A stretch of DNA of 64,000 bases from G963704535 sp963704535 (GTDB lineage Bacteria > Chloroflexota > Chloroflexia > Chloroflexales > Roseiflexaceae), in contig OY969916.1 of the NCBI GenBank assembly GCA_963704535.1, positions 9,362,001 through 9,426,000 on the forward strand, read 5' to 3'. This document shows, piece by piece, positions 44,992 to 53,689 of the stretch (positions are counted from its first letter, which is position 1; each line of letters begins with the position of its first letter). Below the pieces are notes generated by a model. That model was not told where the DNA came from and did not search any database. It saw only the letters and a program-made list of their open reading frames with translations. The position numbers and the translations under genes were made by a program.

Positions 44992-45408
44992 ATGTTACGA
45001 GGACTCACCACCGTCAGCTTTTGGGCGGCTGATCTATTGGCGGCAAAGAAGTGGTACTCCGAGCTACTGGGCATCGAACCATACTTCGAACGACCAAACT
45101 CAGAGCACCCGGCGTATATAGAGTTCCGCCTCGGCGACTACCAGCACGAACTGGGCATCATCGACAGCAAGTATGCACCGAAAGGTGCCGCAGCCGGCCC
45201 AGGAGGTGCAGTTATATACTGGCACGTTGACGATGTCGCGGCGGCATTGGAAAAGGTACTGGCTATGGGAGCGAAAGAATACGAACCGCTCACGAAGCGT
45301 GAAGCGGGATTCATCACTGCTTCGGTGGTCGATCCCTTTGGAAACATCCTGGGCCTCATGTACAATCCTCACTACCTGGAGGTTCTGGGCGCGACCAAAA
45401 CAGGATGA
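44992..45408 (+). CDS. VOC (glyoxalase/bleomycin-resistance) family protein
   Basis: A 138-aa two-module VOC protein: MLRGLTTVSFWAADLLAAKKW YSELLG-type opening (split here by my spacing), IEFRLGDYQHELGII in the first half, and IYWHVDDVAAALEKV with VDPFGNILGLMYNPHY in the second. The metal-site positions are only partly filled, so dioxygenase, isomerase or resistance roles cannot be told apart. AAAGGAG precedes the ATG. It is followed after 37 bp by the GNAT-Nudix gene and may share its transcript. Confidence 0.85.
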   Translation: MLRGLTTVSFWAADLLAAKKWYSELLGIEPYFERPNSEHPAYIEFRLGDYQHELGIIDSKYAPKGAAAGPGGAVIYWHVDDVAAALEKVLAMGAKEYEPLTKREAGFITASVVDPFGNILGLMYNPHYLEVLGATKTG

Positions 45409-45445
45409 CCCGCGCCACTGGCTTAACCTATGGTACACTGCCCCT

Positions 45446-46324
45446 ATGCAGACGAACTCTCCCTTCTACATCGCGTTTCATTTCGAGCGCCCGATCGACG
45501 CCTCCGCCGTGCGTGCCCTCTACGACCTAGCCGAGTGGTGGCCGAATCGCCAGCCTGCTGCGATTGCCCAGGTGCTGAATCATGATCTTGCTATTGGCGT
45601 CTGGGACCAGGAGCAGTTGATCGCCTTTGCGCGCGCCGTGATGGATGGCTCCTTTCGAGCCTACATCGAGGATCTGGTCGTACATCCGGCCTATCGCCGC
45701 CAGGGGATCGCCGTCGCGATGCTGGGACGGTTACTCGGGGCTCTTACTCATATCGAGACAATCTCCCTGTTCTGTACCGCTGATCTGCTTGGGCTGTACG
45801 AACAGCTTGGATTCAAAGCCCATCGAAGCCAAGTCGTGATGCATCGAGCAGGTGAGGAACTGCTGATCCGGTCGAATGGCCAAGACTGGATAACGTCGTG
45901 GCACCCAGCGCCTATGGCTCCAATCGGTACGCCTCATGGTGCTGCCGGGATCTGTGTCACTGATAGCGGCAAGATCGTGCTGATCAGCAATGACGGCATC
46001 CATTGGGACTTGCCCGCCGGCAGACCAGAGGCCGATGAGACCTGGGAGCAAACTCTGTGGCGCGAGATGCTCGAAGAGGCATGTGCAACTGTGATTGACG
46101 CCCGGCTGCTTGGCTTCTGTCGCGGTGCCTGTGTCGCGGGTCCCGAAGCGGGCCTGGTGCTGGTGCGTTCCTTTTGGCGGGCGCGGGTCGTGCTCGGCGC
46201 ATGGGAGCCGCAGTTCGAGATCTCCCATCGTCGTCTTGTTCCGGCAACCGAGGTCCTATCGCACCTGCCGTCGCCATTTCTCCCGATCTTTCGCCGCGCA
46301 CTCACTGAGGCTGGGCTGCTTTAG
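45446..46324 (+). CDS. GNAT acetyltransferase - Nudix hydrolase fusion
   Basis: A 292-aa two-domain protein. Residues ~1-135 are a GNAT fold: FARAVMDGSFRAYIEDLVVH and the acetyl-CoA loop PAYRRQGIAVAMLGRLL. Residues ~155-290 are a Nudix domain with the box GRPEADETWEQTLWREMLEEACA, which I break here as GRPEADETWEQ + TLWREMLEEACA; the glycine of REUXEEXGU is replaced by Cys. The GNAT half would acetylate a small substrate, and the Nudix half would cleave a nucleoside diphosphate derivative. Such fusions exist but their substrates are unknown. A bidirectional hairpin (46354-46406) follows. Confidence 0.85.
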   Translation: MQTNSPFYIAFHFERPIDASAVRALYDLAEWWPNRQPAAIAQVLNHDLAIGVWDQEQLIAFARAVMDGSFRAYIEDLVVHPAYRRQGIAVAMLGRLLGALTHIETISLFCTADLLGLYEQLGFKAHRSQVVMHRAGEELLIRSNGQDWITSWHPAPMAPIGTPHGAAGICVTDSGKIVLISNDGIHWDLPAGRPEADETWEQTLWREMLEEACATVIDARLLGFCRGACVAGPEAGLVLVRSFWRARVVLGAWEPQFEISHRRLVPATEVLSHLPSPFLPIFRRALTEAGLL

Positions 46325-46353
46325 CACTGCGAGGAGTTGCGTTTTCGGCGTCG

Positions 46354-46406
46354 CTGAAGGAAAACAATAGGCGCCGGCCTTGTAAGGCCGGCGCCTGTTG
46401 CTTCAG
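46354..46406. terminator. Bidirectional hairpin between convergent genes
   Basis: CAATAGGCGCCGGCC and GGCCGGCGCCTGTTG pair, with CTGAAG/CTTCAG extending the stem. It is nearly the same sequence as the hairpin at 44746, so it is also a repeat family. It lies between genes that end at 46324 (+) and 46425 (-). Confidence 0.7.
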
Positions 46407-46424
46407 GCTTCACCACAGTAGGAT

Positions 46425-46772
46425 CTACGCCTGGGGACGGCGGCTGCTCTTCTTGCGGTCGCTGAGGCGTTTGCCGCCCACCAGCTCATACTCGGACGAG
46501 TCGTCGCCATAGGCGCCCTTGACGGTGGCGCGCATGCGCTTGATCGTATCCCAGATCGTGAGCAGGCGATCATCGCGCTGGTTGCGTAGGTCGGTCAACT
46601 GAAGCTCCAGGGCGTTGATCTGCTCGCGGATGGCCTGGGTTTGCGCCAGGGTCTCGGCGAAGATCGCCTGGGTCTGGCCGCCCGCTTGCAGTTGCGGGTT
46701 GATCTGCTTGCAGGCGGCCAGCACCGCTGCGGCCTGAGATAGGATGTCGCTAGGATAGGCTTTGGGCGCCAT
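46425..46772 (-). CDS. Small coiled-coil protein of unknown function
   Basis: A 115-aa protein without a signal peptide. Residues ~35-85 (ETLAQTQAIREQINALELQL and TDLRNQRDDRLLTIWDTIKR) form a long amphipathic coiled coil. The tail GGKRLSDRKKSSRRPQA is strongly basic and may bind nucleic acid. An excellent AAAGGAGG site precedes the ATG, so it is a real gene. I do not recognise the family. Confidence 0.75.
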   Translation of the reverse strand: MAPKAYPSDILSQAAAVLAACKQINPQLQAGGQTQAIFAETLAQTQAIREQINALELQLTDLRNQRDDRLLTIWDTIKRMRATVKGAYGDDSSEYELVGGKRLSDRKKSSRRPQA

Positions 46773-46941
46773 AAGACCTCCTTTAAGTCACTCGACGATT
46801 ACGGACAGTGCGTCCTCCGTTGGACCGCCGAATGGGCCAAGGGGATACGGCTGTGTATGACAAGAGCCGATCCGAAAAGATATATGGACCATATTAAGCA
46901 TTTGGAACGACCGAGAGCCCTGAGCAAGAACAACTATCGAG

Positions 46942-47030
46942 TATAATGAGGGCGTGTGCGCCGCGAGGAAAGCCTCTCCATGCTGGCGAGGCTTCGAGAT
47001 AAGCCCATGGAGGGCTAGCAGACGGAGGTG
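46942..47030 (+). promoter_or_regulatory. -10 box and structured leader of the cupredoxin gene
   Basis: TATAAT at 46942-46947 gives a likely start near 46955. The leader then contains CCTCTCCATGCTGGCG and CCCATGGAGGGCTAGC, which can pair as a long stem around CGAGGCTTCGAGATAAG, just before the GGAGG of the gene. It may mask or present the ribosome site. No known riboswitch class was recognised. Confidence 0.35.
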
Positions 47031-47034
47031 GCAC

Positions 47035-48181
47035 ATGATTCGGTCGGTGGTTCGGTTGCTCGGCGGCGCGCTGCTTGCATTGGTACTGTGCGGCATCGCC
47101 CTGGCCACGCCTACCCGCCAGGCGACGACCTGGAATGTCTTGATCGGCGGCGAGAGTGTCGATCAGGCGCTCCAGGCGCAGGCGTTCCTCCCCACCAGCA
47201 TCACGATCAATGAAGGCGACACAATCAAGTGGACGATGAATGCGGCCTTTGTCCACACGGTCACATTCCTATCCGGCGGCCCGGTTCCACCTGAGCCGAT
47301 CCCTTCGGGCGAGGATGGCCTGCTGATGTTAAATCCGCAGAACGCTTTCCCTGTCGCCGGCCCGAATTACGATGGCACCGGCTTCGTCAATTCGGGAATT
47401 ATCGACACCAAGGGCAATAACTGGTCGCTCACCTTCACAAAGGCCGGGACCTATAGCTATGTCTGCGTCCTGCATCCCGGGCATGGCCGGCCAGGTGGTC
47501 GTGCAGGCCGCCGGCAGCACCCTCCCAATGACCCAGGCACAGGTCGACGCGCAGGCCAACGCCGAACTGTACGCCAAGTTGTCGCAGGCCAATCAGCAAC
47601 TCCAAAGTGCCCAGCCCAAGTCGCAGACTAACGCCGACGGCACAACCACCTATACGGTGCTCAACGGCGCCGGCGGCAACCAGTCGTCGGTGCTGCGCTT
47701 CCTGCCGGTCGACATCACGGTCAAACCTGGCGACAGCATCGCCTTCCCGCTCGACGACCCGCACGAAATTCACACCGTCACATTCTATGACCCGGCCGGC
47801 CCGGTGCCGCCGTTCCTCGATCCGCGCCCGCAGGCCAGCGGGCCGACGAAGCTGATCATACCGCACGCGCTACCGCAGGGCGGCAACCGGGTTGAGAACT
47901 CCACGACACTCTATAATTCGGGCATCTACGGGCCGGGGCAGAGCTTCACCTTCACATTCCCTAACGCGGGCACATATATCTACGTCTGCGTCATCCACTC
48001 GCCACAGGGCATGTTCGGGAAGGTAACAGTCACGGCGGGCGGGGGCGCCGGCCCACCGGCCAGCCTGCCCAACACCAGCGGGGAGACCAACTCGCCACTG
48101 CTATTGCTGCTCGGCGGCGGGCTGCTGCTCCTGCTGCTGGGCGCGTTGATGCTCGGGATGCGGCGCCGTCGCACCGTCTGA
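47035..48181 (+). CDS. Secreted double cupredoxin with C-terminal anchor, one frameshift
   Basis: About 381 aa once one extra C near 47481 (HPGC|ATGGCC) is removed. A signal peptide (1-~25) precedes two plastocyanin-like domains. The first has HTVTF, YSYVCVLHPGMAGQVVV, the second HEIHTVTFYDPAGPVPP and YIYVCVIHSPQGMFGKV. Each has the His-Cys-His-Met pattern of a type 1 copper site. The C-terminus is LPNTSG, a hydrophobic run and RRRRTV, like a sortase-type sorting signal or a simple membrane anchor. It probably carries electrons at the cell surface. GGAGG precedes the ATG. Confidence 0.85.
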
Positions 48182-48204
48182 GAGACTCGAACAATAAGAA
48201 GCGT

Positions 48205-48275
48205 CCCAACGCCGTGAAACGTGAAATGTGAGCAACCTCCCGCTCACGTTTCACGTTTCACGTTTCACGTCTGCT
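48205..48275. repeat. Word-hairpin GTGAAAC/GTTTCAC
   Basis: GTGAAACGTGAAATGTGAGC faces GCTCACGTTTCACGTTTCAC. It fills the gap after the cupredoxin gene. A TATAAT at 48332-48337 follows and may serve the next gene. Confidence 0.7.
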
Positions 48276-48363
48276 GGGGGATGTTTTACTATGCGCGAGT
48301 CCCTGTGCGGTCTGCTTCCCCAGTGCCGTGCTATAATCAAGGCAGATCCGTGCATATTGTTGA

Positions 48364-49398
48364 ATGGAACGGCCCTTTCCGATGCTTGAACCACCTAAGC
48401 TCGCCGACCAAACGATCATTGCGACGCTACACGCGCACTATGGTATCTCGATCACGGCACTGACCTTTCTGCCGCTTGGTCATGACTCCGCAACATCGGT
48501 GTATCGCGTTCATGCGACCGATGGCGCGACCTACTTCTTGAAAGTTCGAACCGGCACGCGGTTCAGCGAGCCAAGCCTGGTCGTCCCACGCTACCTGCAC
48601 GAGCAGGGCGTGCCCCATCTCATTGCGCCCCTCCCAACCATCACCCATGCTCTGTGGATCAGCGTGAACGACTTCGCGTTGAGCCTGTATTCCTTTATCG
48701 ACGGCCGCATGGCGGCCGATGTTGGTCTGTCCGACCAGGATTGGGTCGCGTTTGGCGCCATGATGAAGCAGATCCATACCAGCCCGCTTACGCCCGGCCT
48801 AACCCAGATCGTCCCCCGCGAAACCTTTACACCCCGCCGGCGTAGCGTGATCGATGACCTGGAGGCCGCCATCGCCAGGGGGGCTTTTGCCAACCTGGCC
48901 GAACGCGAATTGGCTGCCTTCTGGCGGGCCAGGCATGCTGAAATACATAAGCTGGTGGCTCGCGCCGACGAGCTTGGGCGCCGGCTTCGCCAGGCATCCG
49001 CCCCACTGGTCCTCTGCCACGCCGATATGCACACGTGGAATGTGCTGGTCGATACAGCCGGGCAGTTCTGGCTTGTGGATTGGGACGAGACGATCCTGGC
49101 CCTGAAGGAGCGCGACCTCATGTTCGTCGTAGGTGGCATTGGCGGCGGTGGGTTCGGGCCGCACCAGACCGCGTGTTTTTTGCGTGGCTACGGCGACACG
49201 GCGATCGATCAGCGCGCGCTGGTCTATTACCGCTATGCCTGGGCGGTGCAGGACTTAGCCGCCTTTGGCGAAGAGGTCTTTTTCTTACCCGACTTCGGCG
49301 AGGAAACCCGGCGCGCCGCTGTACACTACTTCATGGGCCAGTTCGAGCCTGGGGGCATCGTCGCATTGGCACGTGAGTCAGACGATGACGCGGCATAG
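48364..49398 (+). CDS. Aminoglycoside/spectinomycin phosphotransferase-like kinase
   Basis: A 344-aa APH-fold kinase. LPLGHDSATSVYRVHATDG and TYFLKVRTGTRF form the N-lobe. The catalytic loop is LCHADMHTWNVLVD and the metal motif is LVDWDETILALKERD. The overall pattern, including the long C-terminal helices, is nearest to the APH(9)/spectinomycin kinase group. Many chromosomal homologues act on unknown small molecules, so resistance is not implied. An in-frame ATG at 48382 is an alternative start. Confidence 0.85.
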   Translation: MERPFPMLEPPKLADQTIIATLHAHYGISITALTFLPLGHDSATSVYRVHATDGATYFLKVRTGTRFSEPSLVVPRYLHEQGVPHLIAPLPTITHALWISVNDFALSLYSFIDGRMAADVGLSDQDWVAFGAMMKQIHTSPLTPGLTQIVPRETFTPRRRSVIDDLEAAIARGAFANLAERELAAFWRARHAEIHKLVARADELGRRLRQASAPLVLCHADMHTWNVLVDTAGQFWLVDWDETILALKERDLMFVVGGIGGGGFGPHQTACFLRGYGDTAIDQRALVYYRYAWAVQDLAAFGEEVFFLPDFGEETRRAAVHYFMGQFEPGGIVALARESDDDAA

Positions 49399-49443
49399 CC
49401 ACGTGCGATGTGTGACGGGAACATGCAAGTGTACCTCCGAAGC

Positions 49444-49536
49444 TTTCCGCCCACAAATGAATTTGTGGGCGGAAAATCGTAAACACGTTAAAACCGTGTT
49501 CAAGAACGATCTTCTACGTGTTTTAACACGTTTGCT
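49444..49536. repeat. Two consecutive hairpins
   Basis: TTTCCGCCCACAAAT/ATTTGTGGGCGGAAA is a perfect 15-bp stem (49444-49474), good as a terminator of the kinase gene. AAACACGTTAAAAC and GTTTTAACACGTTT (49481-49533) form a second, AT-rich imperfect inverted repeat upstream of the glycosyltransferase. Confidence 0.6.
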
Positions 49537-49623
49537 ATTTTAGGCATCGAATTCATTCGATGATAAGCGGATCATTTCCAAACGCTCTCTGATCGCACCC
49601 GAAGGACAAGAAAGGATAGCGTC

Positions 49624-50772
49624 GTGCGCCTCCTGTGTACATTCATCGGCGGCAGCGGCCACTTCGAGCCGCTGGTTCCGATCGCCCGCGCCGCCCAGGT
49701 AGCCAGCCACACCGTCGCCTTCGGATGTGGGCCGTCGATGGTCGCGACGGTCGAGGCCGCAGGTTTCGCTGTCTTGGCCTTGGGCACGGGCACCGGCGGC
49801 GCACCGGAGCGTCTTCCGCTCCGTCCGCTCGATGCCGATCGGGAGGATCAGGAGTTCCGGGACTACTTCGCTCGTCGTGGTGCCCAGGAGCGGGCACCGC
49901 TCACCATGGCGCTGTGTGCCGAGTGGCAGCCCGACGTGCTCGTATGCGACGAGACCGACTTCGGCGGCATGGTTGCGGCCGAGCGCCTGGGGCTACCATA
50001 CGCAACCGTGCTGGTTATGGCCGCCGGCTCCTTCGTGCGGGCCGAGGTAATCGGCGAGGCGCTCAATGAGCTGCGCGCAGGGCACGGCCTGCCGCCGGAC
50101 CCCGAACTAACGATGCTCAGTCGCTACCTGGTGCTGTCGCCCTTCCCGCCCAGCTACCGCGATCCAGCCTATCCCCTGCCGGCCACGGCCCACACCTTCC
50201 GCCCGCCGACGATCGGGGCGACCGGCGACTCTGCGCCAGACTGGTCGTCGGTGCTGCCCGGCGCGCCGGTCGTCTACTTCACCCTCGGCACGATCTTCAA
50301 CATGGAGTCCGGCGATCTCTTCGGGCGGGTACTGGCTGGTCTGCGCGAGCTTCCGGTCAACATCATCGTCACCGTGGGGCGCCACATCGATCCGGCGGAG
50401 TTCGGCCCGCAACCGGCCAATCTCCACATCGAGCAGTACATTCCCCAAGCGGCCATCTTGCCCCATTGCAGCCTGGTGATCTCACACGGTGGGTCGGGCA
50501 GCGTGCTCGGTGCGCTGGCGCACGGTTTGCCGTCGGTACTGATTCCAATGGGCGCCGATCAACCGCTGAACGCGGCCCGCTGCGCCGACCTCGGGCTCGG
50601 GCGGATGCTCGACCCGATCGAGGCCACGCCGGAAAGCGTACGTGAGGCCGTATCCGTGGTGCTGGCAGACCCTTCCTACCGACAGGCCGCCGAACGCATG
50701 CGCGATGAGATCGCCGCCATGCCAGGGCCGGAGCAAGCCGTGACGCTGCTCGAACGGCTCGCCTCGACATGA
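49624..50772 (+). CDS. GT1-family (MGT/UGT-type) glycosyltransferase
   Basis: A 382-aa GT-B glycosyltransferase. The N-terminus LLCTFIGGSGHFEPLVPIAR places the conserved catalytic His after GGSG. The C-terminal nucleotide-sugar site has VVYFTLGTIFN, HCSLVISHGGSGSVLGAL and GLPSVLIPMGADQPLNA. The pattern resembles macrolide and other natural-product glycosyltransferases. The start is GTG at 49624 with AAAGGA upstream. The kinase at 48364 is the only nearby gene with a small-molecule theme. Confidence 0.88.
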   Translation: MRLLCTFIGGSGHFEPLVPIARAAQVASHTVAFGCGPSMVATVEAAGFAVLALGTGTGGAPERLPLRPLDADREDQEFRDYFARRGAQERAPLTMALCAEWQPDVLVCDETDFGGMVAAERLGLPYATVLVMAAGSFVRAEVIGEALNELRAGHGLPPDPELTMLSRYLVLSPFPPSYRDPAYPLPATAHTFRPPTIGATGDSAPDWSSVLPGAPVVYFTLGTIFNMESGDLFGRVLAGLRELPVNIIVTVGRHIDPAEFGPQPANLHIEQYIPQAAILPHCSLVISHGGSGSVLGALAHGLPSVLIPMGADQPLNAARCADLGLGRMLDPIEATPESVREAVSVVLADPSYRQAAERMRDEIAAMPGPEQAVTLLERLAST

Positions 50773-50776
50773 AATC

Positions 50777-51612
50777 TTTGTGGGAACGCAGTCAGAGTTA
50801 ATGGGAACGCAGTCCGAGTTAATGGGGACGCAGTCAGAGTTAATGGGAACCCAAGATATATTGATCGGCATGAAGGTAATATTATCGGGGATGCAGGATG
50901 GATAAGGCGGAATGGAGGTAATGTTATCGGGGGTGCGGGATGGATGATATGGAGGGTAGGATGGATAAGGCGGAACGGAGGTAATGTTATCGGGGATGCA
51001 GGATGGATAAGGCGGAACGGAGGTAGTGTTTGCCGGGGCGTAGGCAGGGAAGATCTGGCAGCGAGCTGGATTAGTGGACTACCAAGAATAGCACGACTAC
51101 TTCGCCTAAAAATACGGCGGCCCAATCGTATGCTGCTGCGTATTGATGCCCATGGTGGGATGGTTCCGTAGGGGATAGATGGGGGAGGCTGATTCGCTTA
51201 TTTACTAGTTTAGCCGCAATCATTATACGTTGTAATCACACGTAAGAATTATAGTTAATAGAGCATATGTTCATAAAATGCAATATCTCGCTTCGGATTC
51301 TGGCACCTGGCTTTCCATGTGCTCGAACCGGCATAGTATGGGATAGGTTAACTAACGAGATATTTAATCTCACCGAAACCGTATGCAAACAGGATACAAC
51401 CTTGTCTTAACGTTTTATCCCTTGCCAAAGAGCCGATTCGTAATGTATAATTAAAGAATGGCATGGAGTGGGTGAGTAACATTCGAAGAATTACCTGATG
51501 ACTCTAAGTGCCACTAATAGTACGTGTTTCGATAGTAATCTGTTCGCTAGGGGCAACACTTTCGCACCAGCAAAAGTACTTTAGATACTGATGGTGAGAT
51601 TAGGAGGGTATC
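50777..51612. repeat. Gene-free region: 21-bp and 42/63-bp tandem arrays, then AT-rich DNA
   Basis: 50781-50852 has 3.4 copies of a 21-bp unit (TGGGAACGCAGTCAGAGTTA + A). 50890-51037 has units of 42, 63 and ~43 bp sharing ATGGATAAGGCGGAACGGAG. 51020-51080 on the minus strand reads STNPARCQIFPAYAPANTT, like the fragment at 44800. From about 51185 the base composition turns AT-rich and no repeat or gene is visible until the ribosome site before 51613. Confidence 0.75.
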
Positions 51613-52839
51613 ATGGCTATTAAGGGATTCAATCGTGATTACACGCCGAAAGAGGGTAACTGCTTCGTCATAATGCCAACGGGGGTTAAGAAACTGAAAG
51701 ATGACCAAACCGTTGATTGGGATAGATTTTATAAGGCCGTCGCAATTATTATTGGTGAAGTGGGAATGATCCCCACAAGAGCTGATGATATTTATGGTAC
51801 ACAACCCCTCATGGATCGCATCTGGAAAGGTATACAAGAAGCAGAGGTGGTTGTAGCAGACCTCACAGGTAGAGATCCTAATGTGCTTTACGAGCTTGGT
51901 TTGGCTCACGTCATCTGGAAATCCGTTATCCTTTTAACCAGAAACGTAGATGATATCCCATCTGATCTATTAGGTTATGCGCGGATAAAATATTCGGAGC
52001 AGGGCTTGGAAGTTTTTGAATTCGCACAAGAGTTGAAGAAGAATTTAAGCGCGGCTAGAGCTGAGCCAAAACAAGAGGCAGGACTTTATCCCTTGCCTGG
52101 AAGTGGTATTGAGCGTATCTCGGCGAAGATTTTAACTGTTGCGCCTGAATTTGCGACCGTAGAAACCGCTGATGGCAGGAGAGGCTTTCTGAACGCCGAA
52201 GATGCCTCATGGACTTGGCGTTCTCCCGATTTAACAAAGTTCCATATCAAAGTAGGAGACATGCTTGATGGTGCTTTCGTTAGTGGTGTTAAGGGCGAAC
52301 AGAGATACTCTCTAATAGTGGTTGAGGAAAATCCCTGGCCTAAATTGGAGGCAAGGTTTCCGATAGGGCAGGAATTCACAGGAACCATTGTTAACGCAGC
52401 AAATCCAGGTGTCTTTGTCAGAATGGATTTTGGAATTAATGGCTTCATACCAAGAGGAACTCTTCCAAGAGAGGAGCACCTAGACCGTGGTGATGAAGTG
52501 CGAGTCACTACTTACAAGATCAACTCCGGCACCAAAAGCGCCGAACTCCGGTTCGTCAGAAAGGTACTTCAGGGTGGAAACGGACAACACGACCTCGACT
52601 TTTTTCAAGGTCAGCAACTAGAGGGGAACATAGAGGCAATTCAGCAGCAGAGCGGATACGTACTCATAAGGCTATCAGAGAATATTAATGGAATTCTTCA
52701 TTTTAGTAACATGTCAACAGATCTTCGACATCAGTTCGACCGTATGGAGCTTAAGATCGCATCGCCAATTAAGGTAGAGATCAGCAATATTAAGTTCCAA
52801 GGGGGTAAAAAGAGAATAGAATTACGAGATATTTCTTAG
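51613..52839 (+). CDS. TIR/nucleoside-deoxyribosyltransferase-like domain fused to S1-type RNA-binding domains
   Basis: A 408-aa protein encoded in AT-rich DNA. Residues ~14-145 form a Rossmann-like domain: NCFVIMPTG, TRADDIYGTQPLMDRIWKGI and EVVVADLTGRDPNVLYELGL. This layout is shared by nucleoside 2-deoxyribosyltransferases and TIR-like NAD-cleaving domains. Glu94 in LYELG is the candidate catalytic residue. Residues ~165-240, 247-315 and 325-405 form three S1/OB-like units, the clearest being GQEFTGTIVNAANPGVFVRM and GFIPRGTLPRE. No signal peptide. The fusion suggests an RNA-linked nucleotide hydrolase, possibly in defence. GGAGGG precedes the ATG. Confidence 0.65.
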   Translation: MAIKGFNRDYTPKEGNCFVIMPTGVKKLKDDQTVDWDRFYKAVAIIIGEVGMIPTRADDIYGTQPLMDRIWKGIQEAEVVVADLTGRDPNVLYELGLAHVIWKSVILLTRNVDDIPSDLLGYARIKYSEQGLEVFEFAQELKKNLSAARAEPKQEAGLYPLPGSGIERISAKILTVAPEFATVETADGRRGFLNAEDASWTWRSPDLTKFHIKVGDMLDGAFVSGVKGEQRYSLIVVEENPWPKLEARFPIGQEFTGTIVNAANPGVFVRMDFGINGFIPRGTLPREEHLDRGDEVRVTTYKINSGTKSAELRFVRKVLQGGNGQHDLDFFQGQQLEGNIEAIQQQSGYVLIRLSENINGILHFSNMSTDLRHQFDRMELKIASPIKVEISNIKFQGGKKRIELRDIS

Positions 52840-52841
52840 AG

Positions 52842-53003
52842 GCTGTCTAAAAATTGCTTTACCGCGTCCTAAAGCCATGAGCGATTGTGATAGATGGCCC
52901 AGATACTACTAACGGGTTATAGTAAACTGGCTTAACCACTGCTATCTATGGTGAATCGCATCAATCGCACATAAACGCAGTCGAATTTTTAGACAGCCTC
53001 TTA
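52842..53003. mobile_element. MITE with 18-bp perfect terminal inverted repeats
   Basis: AGAGGCTGTCTAAAAATT starts at 52840 and its exact complement ends the element at about 53002. The ~160-bp interior has no gene. The ends share GNCTGTCT(A/G)AAAA with the GC-rich family A elements, suggesting a related transposase. It separates the two genes of the AT-rich island. Confidence 0.8.
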
Positions 53004-53085
53004 ATTCAAAAAGATTATTATCGCGTAGTATTTCTCATAAATCCTTATTTATGGACGCAGTATTCGTCTTTCAAGGAGATTCCAC

Positions 53086-53673
53086 ATGAGTACCCCAAAT
53101 AATACACCGCAAGAATCAAAGAGGCAAGTTGAAACAAGAGCAAGTCTTATTACTGCTGTCACAACCCCCCTTGGCTTTTTTGTGCTTGCTGTACTAATAG
53201 TGGAAGCTATACTTGGTATCATTGTTGGCACCTTGACTGGAGATGAAAGGATGTACTTTGTCGCATTGATGTTCGGCATCCTTATCTTTGTAATCCTGGT
53301 AGTTGCACTGATTGCAGCTTTTCGACCCATGTCGCTTTACGGAAAACCTACTCCCGCGAGAGATAAACAGGCTCTACAAATCCAATATTCTGAAGCAAAT
53401 TTAAAAGTAGAGAAGGTCATTCAAAGTGCAGAAAGGCAGGTAAACTGTGCTAACGAAACAATTAGGGTTTTCTCTGCATTGTTTCCAAAAGCACCAAACG
53501 GAATTGAACCGCAGGAATGGCAAATAATCACAGGTCTAATCCGCGATCAAACACATTATGCGAGTAGTTTGTTGCAAGAATCCAGAGTTCTTGAAAGACA
53601 TCTTCATACCTTATATAGTAACAGTAATACACGATCTACTGCCAGATCTAGAACACAAAATAAATCCAGATAG
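53086..53673 (+). CDS. Two-helix membrane protein of unknown function
   Basis: A 195-aa protein in AT-rich DNA. Two membrane helices (residues ~26-50 and ~60-83: FFVLAVLIVEAILGIIVG, FVALMFGILIFVILVVALIA) are followed by a ~110-residue cytoplasmic helical domain (LKVEKVIQSAERQVNCANET) and a basic tail. Compact 2TM proteins with soluble helices occur as effectors in some defence systems, but I recognise no family. AAGGAG precedes the ATG. It may be linked in function to the S1 fusion gene, from which it is split by a MITE. Confidence 0.65.
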   Translation: MSTPNNTPQESKRQVETRASLITAVTTPLGFFVLAVLIVEAILGIIVGTLTGDERMYFVALMFGILIFVILVVALIAAFRPMSLYGKPTPARDKQALQIQYSEANLKVEKVIQSAERQVNCANETIRVFSALFPKAPNGIEPQEWQIITGLIRDQTHYASSLLQESRVLERHLHTLYSNSNTRSTARSRTQNKSR

Positions 53674-53689
53674 ATGTAAACCGCAAAGA

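Noticed and set aside
48364..49398. Acquired antibiotic resistance gene
   Set aside because: Base composition matches the chromosome and no mobile element flanks it; APH-fold kinases of this group are common as housekeeping genes.
50482..51125. Minus-strand open frames with VPINSDC and LPPFRLIHP repeats
   Set aside because: They overlap the glycosyltransferase on the other strand, have no ribosome site, and reflect tandem DNA repeats.
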